Origin: Mercurialis annua
Taxonomy: Eukaryota; Streptophyta; Magnoliopsida; Malpighiales; Euphorbiaceae
Direction of reading: 5' to 3'
DNA length: 64,000 bases
Assembly (NCBI RefSeq): GCF_937616625.2
Contig: NC_065570.1
Location: 13,898,001-13,962,000, forward strand
Positions 12,260-23,889 of this stretch are shown here, piece after piece. The notes under the pieces are model-generated. The model searched no databases. It was not told the DNA's origin and was given only the letters and a program-made list of their open reading frames with translations. Made by a program: the position numbers and the translations under genes. Each line of letters opens with the position of its first letter. Position 1 is the stretch's first letter.

Positions 12260-13758
12260 TGTTGGGTTTTCTAGGTTCATAATGCAGCGGAATTTCAATT
12301 TTTTTTATCAAAAACTCAAACCAAGATCCATGTAATTCGAATAAATAGATTAATAACATAATTAATACTTACTTGTATGTCGAATTCAAACAGTAATGTA
12401 CGAAGGAAGGAGGTGGTTCACTTTGTTGATACCTGGCCTTAGATCAGGAACGCCTCCAAAAGAACACGTCCTCTACGAGTATCCACACGAACAGACCTTT
12501 AGCCATAACTAGTGCTTGTATGCTAGCACTATTCCTTCAAAAAGCAATTCGAATTATTTAGTGATTGTGTTTTGTGTTTATTTTGAAAAACACATGATTC
12601 AAAACCCTAGCCTTAAGAGTCTATATATAGGAATCAGGACATCTAGAGTATACTCAAAAACGTGTTTTGCAATTATATGCAAACACTACATTTTTTATAA
12701 CTCTTTTGAGTTCATGTCTATCAAAAACTCTTTTTGATAATTACACATATATATTAACTATTATTATTATTATCTTAAAAGATAATACCTTAAGGAAAAC
12801 ACTTATCCTTAAATTTTAAATTTCAATTAATATATATTTATTAATATATATATATATATATATAATAATCTATTAATCACTTAATTTTTTGGGCTTGTAC
12901 AACCCATAACTGTTTTGGGCCTGTTCTTAGTGTTCGACCCTGTAGGTTCATATAACGTTGGCAGTAGGACCGAAATCCCTATTTCAGCCCACAAGTCATA
13001 AGTGGCCTCTAGCAAGACATTATGACTACCCAAATTATACGAATGTCGATGATATGATTTAACCATTTACAATAATATTTTAATCCCTTTGTCTCTCGAT
13101 ATCCTGATTAAATATAAGGCATAGTCCTGTCATCCATATAATATTTAATCATTGGTTTCCTGATTCCAGGTAGACTGAAAATGATAACTCTTTATCAATT
13201 CATTTAGCATGGCTATGCATTTCCTTCAGTATATCTTCTTCAAGGGGCCCATAGATATCTTACTCAAATAAATGTGGGACAAATCCCTTCTCAGTCACTC
13301 ACATTTCTCACATATAGTTACTTTCATATCCAATGACAATCTATTCCACTATCATGTTAAAGATAATGTAAGACTATATCAAAATATGAAATAGCTATGT
13401 AGAAATCCATGGTGATTTCAAGGTCAAAGGAATATACTAATAGAACTGTAATAAGAATTACTTATGACAGTTATCTGTGTAGCATTCTCAAGGTGGGTCA
13501 TCCAGTGCCTTATTTCTCAAATAGTACCTATGATTTGACTTTATATCTCATATACATGATAAGTAATCACATAATCATCAATCAACATCATACTAGTCTC
13601 AATGTACTATTAAGACTAGGGATAGATGGAATATAATTCTTTATAAAACCTAAGGGTTCTATTATCAAGTCACATACTTGATGGCCTTAGAAAGAATTAA
13701 CCATTCAAGTATTTTAATCATAATATAGAAAGATAAAAACTGTCAATCAATAAATAAC
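12260..13758. repeat. Probable copia-type solo LTR, first part (interrupted)
   Basis: Starts TGTTGGG followed by 'gcagcggaa', an opening I associate with plant Ty1/copia LTRs. The sequence runs into the next retrotransposon at 13759. Removing that element and one copy of its 5-bp duplication (ATAAC) lets it continue into 23831-23889, which ends CACTAACA. The ends would be TGTTGG..CTAACA and the flanks CAAAG and CAAAA match in four of five bases. No coding sequence is present. The assignment is inferred from ends and context. Confidence 0.45.
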
Positions 13759-16626
13759 TGTCACGGCCCGATTTCCGCCTCGAAACTCGAGTCGAGACCG
13801 GCGCTAGGGAATGGGAATGGTTGTTCCGAAACCCGTAGCAAGCCTAAAATCTCTATAAATTTTTCGCCACCTAAATATAAATCTAGATCATATCTCGCGT
13901 ACGACCCGTTTTTAGAAAACACCGTTAAACTAATTGTTTTTTCGTTTAACATGGAAAACACATTCTGAAAATATTCATATAAGCGAAATCGCGTTTTCAA
14001 AAATGCTGGTTGAATAACCCTAGTTATTCTGACCCACGCGCATTTCTGAAAACCGGTGCGGTGGTACAGGGACTTAGCTCACGTGCCTTGCCTCACAGGC
14101 AGCCCTGTCTCAAACCACGCACCCGAACAATATATTTAATAAAATATGTCGAACACTTTCCTTTTCAAAGCGTTATACCAAACATATTTAAAAACATGCA
14201 CAGCACGCACACAAACGTAAGGCCAGCTAAACTACACACAGTGTCTTTGCAGACCAAAAACACAAAGCTTGGCCCACCCGTAGAGGACACCATAAAACAC
14301 CATATGCCTATTAAGTAGCCACTTATTAGAGCTAGACAAAGTCAGGTTCCTATCAGAGTATATAGACAGAGGAACCATGACGTGGCCACATGCATATCAA
14401 ACCTATATACACTATTGCAGCATCTAAGAGTTTAAAGTGTTATTTATATAACAACAAGATAAGCTTCCCTGATGGAAAAGGGTGGAAGCTCGACCAGACC
14501 AGGTAGCTAAGTACCTGAAAAATGATAAACAACAACGGGGTCAGAAATATAAATATTTCTGAGTGAGTAGATAGGTTTACAGTTAAATACCAAAATCGCG
14601 TATAGACAAAATATCGGTATATAAAAATATTACCAGTCCTCGATTCAAATGAAACCCTAATCCTGATTACGTTATAATGCTATCATATATATAATGTATA
14701 TGCACAACTCTTGTTTAATACAGGATGAGCTGTATACATATGTATCACAGCCATCTTGACTCTGTATAGGGTTGCTGGGCCGGAACTTAAATCACTGCCA
14801 CCTCAGGACTACCCGATAGGTTTAAGCCGCTTAGCAAGCATCTGGCTTAAAACCTAATCTCAGTATGTATGCTTATAATATTTACCTCTCATCTAGTTCA
14901 TTAACACCGGTGATCACACAGTCCTATTGTTGCCCAATAGATAGCTCGTTTCAGTGGATCTTCCTTGGCTAAGTTTCATACTTAGTGCGATTTATGGATC
15001 TAAAAACAATTGAATACTAATATTCAAAAGTAAACAAATGAACTCACAAACACCGATAGGTCTGAAACTTAATCCCGTGGTTGTGGTCAGACTGCTCGCT
15101 AGCTGGTCGGACTAAACACACAAAGCAAACAGGATAAAATACATCAATATATGTTTTCTATAAAATTTCTAGGTCCTTAAACCCAGATCTAGGTCAAACA
15201 TATAATCATATAAACACGTAACACTTATGGTCTGTTTTCTTTTAAAACCATATTATAAATTCTCATTTTGAGAAAACGTTCTAACTTCTCTCTAGAAGTT
15301 ATTTTAGGTATCGCAATACCTAAAGAAAACCATTTATAGTATAGACCTAATTGTCAAAACAATTCTCGGTCATATACTAAGTATTTAGCAAAACCGATTG
15401 CTAAATCTTTAAAACCGTTTAAACATTGACTTTAACTCTTTTAAAGTCCATTATAAACGTTTAACTTTACTTTTAAAATCTCCTTTTAAAAGTCTTTTTA
15501 GTATATAAAACCTTTTCACTTTCTTCTAACACAAGTTATCATTTTAAAATATCTAACTTTGATTAAAAACATTTATTAAAAATGTTTTAGGTTCGGTTGG
15601 AAAACACCTCGGGTTATTAGGCGAAAGCGCGTCGGAATCGCCCCCGGAAAGTCCCCCGAGAACCGAAGAAAATCGACCCCCGACTGCTCGTCGGGGCAGC
15701 TGCTTGGCTGTGCGGTCGCACAGCAATGAAAGCTCGCGCACAGCCCCGGAAATGAATTTCCGGGACCCCCCGTCCTGCTTAAAACGTCCAAATAACATCC
15801 AAAATCACGTATACACAATCCAAAATCAATACGGACGTTTAAAACGATAATTCGATACGGTAACCGTTTATAAACGAGTTTATATTCGAAATAAATCGAA
15901 ATAAACGTTTAATACGGATATAATACCTCGATTACGTGACTAATCGTTGAAGAAATTGAGTTAGAATCGAAAAACGGATCGACGCGCGAAAACCCTAGCT
16001 TTTGCCGAAGTTACAGAGCTTAGCAGCTCTTTCCTTTTGAAAAAGGAAATGAAATGAGGTGCTGTGCCTCATTTGATTCATTTGAATCAAATTTATACTT
16101 AAATGGCTAAATGTCCATTTTAGTACTAGCTTCCTAATTAGTCGTCTGTAGCCTAAACGGAAACGACTTCCAAATTTCGTGAAACTTTTACCAAAAATCT
16201 AATAAAATATAACAAGAATAAAAATTTAATTTTTATTCCCATCCGACTTATATTTTATTCTTAATAAATCATTTTTGATTTATTAAGTCCGCATTGACTG
16301 CGCTTGATAAAATTTCTGCTTCCAAATTTTATCAAATTTTCACGATATCCTTTTTAAAATATTTCGCGAATATTGGCACCAAAAATATTCGCTAGGGACT
16401 TATGAATTATTCTGCACCCAATTCATAAATCCATATTGTCACCGTTAACTATATAACTAATCAAATTTAAATTCTAAAAATTTAAATATGTAATCCTATA
16501 GCCATATTAAAAAATTTAGGGACACTTGTAAATTAAATTTATCCTAAATTTAATTTACCTACTCCCGTCTAATAAAATATTAGACACGTGGCTATATTTT
16601 AACTTTTAAATTTCCGGGTTATTACA
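13759..16626 (-). repeat. Left (3') LTR of the gag-only retrotransposon
   Basis: 2,868 bp. It is collinear with 20908-23830 but lacks a 66-bp palindrome-rich segment at about 15715 and carries a 13-bp stretch near 16540 that the other LTR lacks. Short frames such as 13761-14000, 14010-14318 and 15553-15818 recur at the same place in the other LTR and look non-coding. Confidence 0.92.
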
Positions 16627-16640
16627 TTCTCTCCCCCTTA
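16627..16640 (-). other. Polypurine tract of the gag-only retrotransposon
   Basis: The minus strand reads TAAGGGGGAGAGAA directly before the LTR start TGTAATAACC. The nearby AAATTCGAGGACGAATTT motif is shared with the LARD-like element's 3' internal end (504-540). Confidence 0.85.
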
Positions 16641-19522
16641 TATAAATTCGTCCTCGAATTTACATATACTTACTTTTCACTTATAATCCAAACTTCACTA
16701 ATACTTAATCTCACTTCATGCTTTAAAAAGCATAGCACCATTTTGTCTGGCATCTTCAATCATATCCCTCTTCCTCGCTGTTGTTCTTATCATCTGTTCG
16801 AACTTCCGTTCTACAAACAGATTATCCATTTTATATACTCCTCTTGATCCTATAATTCGTATAGAATATCTTTTACTCTGTAGCTTAACGTATTGCAACG
16901 CATTTCAGGGACTAATCTTTAGTATCTTTCTCTTACTAAGCTATCCAAGTAGGTAGGTATAAGTTAATACCATTTAACTTACTCCAGGGTTACCATAAAA
17001 CTAGGTTACCTTTGCTAACTTCTGATAACTACACTTTTAGTATACCACCTTTGTCATACATACTCATTTATTTTATTTTTCTTTCTTTTGTTTTCTTTTC
17101 AATCTTAGTTGTTTGTTTATGGCTCATCTTATTATTGAGATGACTTTTAGTATGTTTTATGATTACTATTTCATAAACTAACTACTCATCTTTTAGTTTC
17201 CTTACGTTTCTATACCTTGTATAGAATGTCCTTTTATTTTATCCACAATCTATAGTAACTTCCTGTTACAGATTGGGTAACTGATCTTCTCTCTTGCAGG
17301 AATGTGGTTGTATAGGTGTGGATGTGGTTATAATCTAATCATCTCCTATGAAACACTTTCTAACTTACTCCACATACATAGCATCCTTATTCACAGCTAA
17401 CAGTTTTCATAAATGTACTATAGCTGTTACTATCGCGTTTAATTAACTGACTATCAACTTTAGCTCCATTTTTAAAATATTTCATTGTTAAAAACAAATG
17501 TTTATTAAGTAATCTCCACTTTTAGTCGGCCATGCTTTACGCATTTCTGGTCCGACAGTCAAAATACATGTACACTATATGTACATTCCGTTACCAATCA
17601 GCCTCGACTTCACAGTCATAAGGCCCGGTTCTCGGAATATATCTTTTGAAATTACTATTTCAATGCAGTTTTCAAATTCATTTTGTATACATATATGGAG
17701 TTTATGTTGATAATTCCAAGTTAATTAAAGTTTACACTTCTTATCGTGATTACTTGCACTTTTGGCTCACTTCCAAAATTCATGCAAGTTTCACAACATC
17801 ACCTCCATCTTCAAGCATCATATTCCTCTCCGTTCGACGATCGCAACGGTTAAAACTTAGATAACCGTCCTGGGATTATCATATCCCAATATCAAACCGA
17901 TCTAACGGTTCGATTACTAGTTAATGGGGTTTTACTATATTCTGTTAATATTCAGATAACATCTGAAACTTATTCCTTTAATTCTTTATCTCTTTCTTAC
18001 CTTGATAACATCTCCATTTATGTTAATCCAAGGTTTATTATACTGTTTAAGTATATTGTTTATTCATTAAATAATTAATTATTATTTATTAATGAATACT
18101 TTCTTTGACACGACTTCACAAAGTCTGTCAGTCGTTAACATAATCAACGACTCTCTTTATTCAAATCAGAACTAGTAGTGTAACTACTTGGTTATGAGAA
18201 TTATTTTCCTTTTCATCATCTTTCTTTTAGTTGATTCATTGTTATTTATTGGTTACGTGCTAAGGTTTACTCCTCTCAGACTTATGAGTTTTTTTGATTC
18301 ATCTAATCACTCGTTTGGATTCAAGAGATATGTCTATTACTGACATCTGCTCTGTCTGTAAGACTAATCTCAGATCCACTTTAATTAAACACATGCGTAT
18401 GACTTTGTTCACCGACAGTTACTTGAAGTCAAACTAGCCGAGTTGTGTTTAATTATATCCTACTCTCTCTTATCTTAATCGCAATTATCTTCTATTATCT
18501 ACTCTTGAACTTTTATTTATCATAAAAGTCCATCACTAGACTTACATCTCAGTCTATCTCAGAGTAAGAATATAAATTCTCACTTTCTACTCTTCTCAAT
18601 CCTTATTAATTTCTGATGTTTCGGAATGAAACATTAGAATCCAGATTTTTATTGTTTATTATGAACAATAAAAATCATAACATCTTATCTTCGCTATCTT
18701 GTATCCTACCTTGACTTTGTTACAGAGTTTTCGTTCGAGTATGCTTACATTTTATAACAAATACAGTTTATTTTGTAAACAAATTGTTTCTCAACAATTT
18801 ATTTCAGAAAATTTTGTTTTATAAACAAATGGTTTCTCAAACCAATCATTTCAAACATATGTGCATATACACATATTCACCCACATATACAAGTATATGT
18901 GTGTACCAGCTGGATTTTTTTTTTTAAATTCATCTCTTCAAAACTGTGAATCTAACAATTCACATTTTAAAACTTTTGTACAATTGTGGCTCAGGGTGAT
19001 GACATCTCTCATCCCCAAAGAGTTGCTATACAATCCTCTTTCTCTTTGATATACAATATACATGATGCATGTCCTAACAAAATCATTTTGTATAAGTATA
19101 TGGAATTCAAGTATTCCTTTTTCTATAGTGATTGTTGCAATGTGCATTCATGATGCATCTGAGCACAATAATACATTCTTTTAAAACAAAACTGCAATAC
19201 TCACTTTGTAAGCTTCTTTCAAACTACTTCTCCGTAACATTTCAAGTTTCTTAATCCTAATAATTTTATCCTCACATTAGGATTACTATTGCTTCACATC
19301 ATTTGATTGATTATTAATAGTTATTGATTTCTATTTTTAAGGATGCACGTTTCTAACATCCCTAACTTATCAATTCTCATTTATCATTTACTTTTAATGT
19401 TTACTTCTATGTGTATTTCTTTTTGTTTAAGGATATAATTTATATCTGTAGTTTATGTTTTCCAATTCTAATGCGAATATTGAAAACATATAAACAGAGT
19501 AACTTAAACATTAAACACATAA
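16641..19522 (-). other. Non-coding internal region where pol would be expected
   Basis: About 2.9 kb of AT-rich DNA between gag and the PPT. No frame exceeds about 90 residues and none resembles pol enzymes. No internal junction suggesting a simple deletion could be seen by eye. Confidence 0.65.
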
Positions 19523-20371
19523 CTAAACATTACCTGACGATGATCGCGAAGACGGAAACGCCTCATGAATCATCGGGCCTTTACCTCGCCCTCCGCGGAA
19601 TTTCAGATTTCCCTTATCCTTTCCCCCTCGCGGAACAAAATAGGGGTTGTAGTGCCTCGCGGGTCCAGAGTTTCCTACCCTAGGAAATGTAGCAGTAGGT
19701 TCTTCAGGTTTGGTGTAATAGTACGGCTGGAGGGGTATATCGTTCCTCCTCAACTTACTCTCTATCCGCTTCGCACGCCCAGTCAGATATGCTACAGAAT
19801 CAGACTTTGCCGCCATGAGTTCCTCAAACTCAGGCCCTAAACCTTTGACGTACCTGCTTGCAACTTCCTCACCATCACGAACTAACTCAGGTATTTCTTC
19901 ACTTAAACGCATAAACTCAACAGTATATGCCTCCACATTCAAATCTTCCCTAGTATACTTGTCCATATAATCCCTCAACCTATCTAAACTTTGGTTCTCT
20001 TGCACCTCCCACTCGCTCACGTATTCCCACGACTGATTCGGCGAATGTCTTATTTGCTGTTGAACCCTCCTTAGATGGTCCACCTCAGCTAAGAACTCTT
20101 TTACCTTAAATCCCAGATAAGCCGATGTAGCAGTCGATTCAGACACAGAGCTATGACTATTTCCAGTACTGTTTATGTCTTCATTCAACATTCTCTCTAA
20201 TTCCTCTACTCCAATAGCATCCTCCCATATGTCCATGTCACATGCTGATGTTGAGTCAACAGCCTCTATGGGAACAGATGTATCAGGTATAACAGGCAAA
20301 CCTGGTACATTATGTGGATCAGACCCCACATGCGTATGAGCTCTACTAGGCCCAGACATACTGAAACACAT
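19523..20371 (-). CDS. Gag-like protein of the LTR retrotransposon
   Basis: A 282-residue frame on the minus strand, the only substantial one in this element. A second Met four codons in (20359) may be the real start. The N-terminal third is acidic and Ser/Thr-rich. Residues from about 110 to 205 form a charged helical stretch that resembles the Retrotrans_gag domain of Ty3/gypsy elements: aromatic residues in 'SWEYVSEWEV', then 'YTREDLNVEAYTVEFMRLSE', a 'DGEEVASRYVKGLGPEF' segment and 'AKRIESKLRR'. The C-terminal tail is rich in Gly, Arg and Lys, as in nucleic-acid-binding gag tails, but I see no CCHC zinc knuckle. The frame ends without a protease extension. Expected role is packaging element RNA into virus-like particles in the cytoplasm. 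It lies about 520 bp downstream of the primer site, after a plausible leader. Family assignment is by pattern and fairly secure from the element context. Confidence 0.75.
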   Translation of the reverse strand: MCFSMSGPSRAHTHVGSDPHNVPGLPVIPDTSVPIEAVDSTSACDMDIWEDAIGVEELERMLNEDINSTGNSHSSVSESTATSAYLGFKVKEFLAEVDHLRRVQQQIRHSPNQSWEYVSEWEVQENQSLDRLRDYMDKYTREDLNVEAYTVEFMRLSEEIPELVRDGEEVASRYVKGLGPEFEELMAAKSDSVAYLTGRAKRIESKLRRNDIPLQPYYYTKPEEPTATFPRVGNSGPARHYNPYFVPRGGKDKGNLKFRGGRGKGPMIHEAFPSSRSSSGNV

Positions 20372-20891
20372 GAAATTTTCAGCATAAGTACCGTATGTAA
20401 TAGTTATAGAAAAATCACATTTTCATATAACAGGTATCAACTATTAAACCTATATAAGCAAAACATGTAACAATCAAACACAATTCAGAGAAAATCTAAC
20501 TATTTTCTCGAACAAAAATTCAGAAGAAATCTTCGCTTTGTCCTGTGTTCTAACAGAACCATTCTCCTCGAATACTGGTCATCTGTTCTGACCATTACGT
20601 TCCATGATTGTAACGTGTTTCCAACTTAGGAATATCTCACATGTTCCATCAGTTGTAACGTGTCTTGAACACAAGAACAACTCATGTGTTCCTGATCAAA
20701 ACATCAATTCAAACTACACACATGTATAGTTGCTATCTATAGCTGAATGTATTCAATAACTGACAACTTATCAAGACATGACTCGAATCTTATGTTGCTG
20801 CAATAGTTCACTAGGAATTCTTATGACTTCTAGTACTTCTACTTAACAAATATCAGCAACAATTCTTCAGACATTCAAGTCCTAAAACATT

Positions 20892-20903
20892 GCTCTGATA
20901 CCA
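20892..20903 (-). other. Primer binding site for initiator-Met tRNA
   Basis: The minus strand reads TGGTATCAGAGC four bases after the LTR end. This is the same primer as in the LARD-like element. Confidence 0.9.
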
Positions 20904-20907
20904 CACT

Positions 20908-23830
20908 TGTCACGACCCGATTTCCGCCTCGAAACTCGAGTCAAGACCGGCGCTAGGGAATGGGAATGGTTGTTCCGAAACCCGTAGCAAGCCTAAAACC
21001 TCTGTAAATTTTTCGCCACCTAAATATAAATCTAGATCATATCTCGCGTACGACCCGTTTTCAGAAAACACCGTTAAACTAATTGTTTTTCCGTTTAATG
21101 TGGAAAACACATTCTGAAAATATTCATATAAGCGAAATCGCGTTTTCAAAAATGCTGGTTGAATAACCCTAGTTATTCTGACCCACGCGCATTTCTGAAA
21201 ACTGGTGCGGTGGTACAGGAACTTAGCTCACGTGCCTTGCCTCGCAGGCAGCCCTGTCTCAAACCACGCACCCGAACAATATGTTTAATAAAATATGTCG
21301 AACACTTTCCTTTTCAAAGCGTTATACCAAACATATTTAAAAACATGCACAACAGGCACACAAACGTAAGGCCAGCTAAACTACACACAGTGTCTTTGCA
21401 GACCAAAGACACGAAGCTTGGCCCACCCGTAGAGGACACCATAAAACACCATATGCCTATTAAGTAGCCACTTATTAGAGCTAGACAAAGTCAGGTTCCT
21501 ATCAGAGTATATAGACAGAGGAACCATGACGTGGCCACATGCATATCAAACCTATATACACTATTGCAGCATCTAAGAGTTTAAAGTGTTATTTATATAA
21601 CAACAAGATAAGCTTCCCTGATGGAAAAGGGTGGAAGCTCGACCAGACCAGGTAGCTAAGTACCTGAAAAATGATAAACAACAACGGGGTCAGAAATATA
21701 AATATTTCTGAGTGAGTAGATAGGTTTACAGTTAAATACCAAAATCGCGTATAGACAAAATATCGGTATATAAAAATATTACCAGTCCTCGATTCAAATG
21801 AAACCCTAATCCTGATTACGTTATAATGCTATCATATATATAATGTATATGCACAACTCTTGTTTAATACAGGATGAGCTGTATACATATGTATCACAGC
21901 CATCTTGACTCTGTATAGGGTTGCTGGGCCGGAACTTAAATCACTGCCACCTCAGGACTACCCGATAGGTTTAAGCCGCTTAGCAAGCATCTGGCTTAAA
22001 ACCTAATCTCAGTATGTATGCTTATAATATTTACCTCTCATCTAGTTCATTAACACCGGTGATCACACAGTCCTATTGTTGCCCAATAGATAGCTCGTTT
22101 CAGTGGATCTTCCTTGGCTAAGTTTCATACTTAGTGCGATTTATGGATTTAAAAACAATTGAATACTAATATTCAAAAGTAAACAAATGAACTCACAAAC
22201 ACCGATAGGTCTGAAACTTAATCCCGTGGTTGTGGTCAGACTGCTCGCTAGCTGGTCGGACTAAACACACAAAGCAAACAGGATAAAATACATCAATATA
22301 TGTTTCCTATAAAATTTCTAGGTCCTTAAACCCAGATCTAGGTCAAACATATAATCATATAAACACGTAACACTTATGGTCTGTTTTCTTTTAAACCCAT
22401 ATTATAAATTCTCGTTTTGAGAAAACGTTCTAACTTCTCTCTAGAAGTTATTTTAGGTATCGCAATACCTAAAGAAAACCATTTATAGTATAGACCTAAT
22501 TGTCAAAACAATTCTCGGTCATATACTAAGTATTTAGCAAAACCGATTGCTAAATCTTTAAAACCGTTTAAACATTGACTTTAACTCTTTTAAAGTCCAT
22601 TATAAACGTTTAACTTTACTTTTAAAATCTCCTTTTAAAAGTCTTTAGGTTTAGTATATAAAACCTTTTCACTTTCTTCTAACACAAGTTATCATTTTAA
22701 AATATCTAACTTTGATTAAAAACATTTATTAAAAATGTTTTAGGTTCGGTTGGAAAACACCTCGGGTTATTAGGCGAAAGCGCGTCGGAATCGCCCCCGG
22801 AAAGTCCCCCGAGAACCGAAGAAAATCGACCCCCGACTGCTCGTCGGGGCAGCTGCTTGGCTGTGCGGTCGCACAGCATTTCATTGCTGTGTGCCCGCAC
22901 AGCATGGTGTGCGTCCGCACACCGTGCTGTGCGGTCGCACAGCAATGAAAGCTCGCGCACAGCCCCGGAAATGAATTTCCGGGACCCCCCGTCCTGCTTA
23001 AAACGTCCAAATAACATCCAAAATCACGTATACACAATCCAAAATCAATACGGACGTTTAAAACGATAATTCGATACGGTAACCGTTTATAAACGAGTTT
23101 ATATTCGAAATAAATCGAAATAAACGTTTAATACGGATATAATACCTCGATTACGTGAGTAATCGTTGAAGAAATTGAGTTAGAATCGAAAAACGGATTG
23201 ACGCGCGAAAACCCTAGCTTTTGCCGAAGTTACAGAGCTTAGCAGCTCTTTCCTTTTGAAAAAGGAAATGAAATGAGGTGCTGCCTCATTTGATTCATTT
23301 GAATCAAATTTATACTTAAATGGCTAAATGTCCATTTTAGTACTAGCTTCCTAATTAGTCGTCTGTATCCTAAACGGAAACGACTTCCAAATTTCGTGAA
23401 ACTTTTACCAAAAATCTAATAAAATATAACAAGAATAAAAATATAATTTTTATTCCCATCCGACTTATATTTTATTCTTAATAAATCATTTTTGATTTAT
23501 TAAGCCCGCATTGACTGCGCTTGATAAAATTTCTGCTTCCAAATTTTATCAAATTTTTACGATATCCTTATTAAAATATTTCGCGAATATTGGCACCAAA
23601 AATATTCGCTAGGGACTTATGAATTATTCTGCACCCAATTCATAAATCCATATTGTCACCGTTAACTATATAATTAATCAAATTTAAATTCTAAAAATTT
23701 AAATTTGTAATCCTATAGCCATATTAAAAAATTTAGGGACACTTGTAAATTAAATTTATCACCTACTCCCGTCTAATAACATATTAGACACGTGGCTATA
23801 TTTTAACTTTTAAATTTTCGGATTATTACA
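20908..23830 (-). repeat. Right (5') LTR of the gag-only retrotransposon
   Basis: 2,923 bp, collinear with 13759-16626. The 55-bp length difference is explained by a 66-bp insertion near 22883, a 4-bp insertion near 22647, and deletions of 2 and 13 bp near 23284 and 23760. It is followed by the target duplication ATAAC. Confidence 0.92.
22861..22942. repeat. CG-rich palindrome array in the LTR
   Basis: Four successive palindromic modules with the pattern (C)TGTGCGG(T)CGCACAG or variants (GTGTGCCCGCACAG, GTGTGCGTCCGCACAC). The partner LTR has one module; this copy has four. A related array of GTGCAC(G)TTCGTGCAC modules is in the LTR fragment at about 10012-10078. Confidence 0.85.
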
Positions 23831-23889
23831 ATAACAAAACGATAAAGTCAATACATGGTCAGACATGATTGATCTACATATCACTAACA
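23831..23889. repeat. Probable copia-type solo LTR, second part
   Basis: Continuation of 12260-13758 after the nested retrotransposon. It ends CACTAACA at 23889 and is followed by CAAAA, close to the CAAAG before 12260. Confidence 0.4.

Larger units (their letters stand above)
13759..23830 (-). mobile_element. Complete gag-only Ty3/gypsy-like LTR retrotransposon (TR-GAG-like)
   Basis: Two near-identical LTRs (13759-16626 and 20908-23830) flank a 4,281-bp interior. Both start TGTCACG and end TTATTACA. The 5-bp target duplication ATAAC is perfect (13754-13758 and 23831-23835). A tRNA-iMet primer site beside the right LTR and a polypurine tract beside the left LTR show minus-strand orientation. 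The only recognisable coding region is one gag-like frame (19523-20371), with no protease, RT, RNase H or integrase. This fits terminal-repeat retrotransposons with a gag domain, which must borrow pol from a partner. The LTRs differ by a few indels and roughly one percent of bases by eye, so insertion was fairly recent. Confidence 0.9.

Noticed and set aside
13761..14318. Reading frames in the left LTR that recur with the same sequence in the right LTR (20910-21467)
   Set aside because: They look conserved only because the LTRs are copies of each other; they read across the primer-proximal LTR DNA and show no protein motif.
15553..15818. Overlapping Arg/Gly/Cys-rich frames (also 22706-23037)
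   Set aside because: Both are translations of the CG-palindrome region in different frames, and the module-number change alters their length. No protein family matches.
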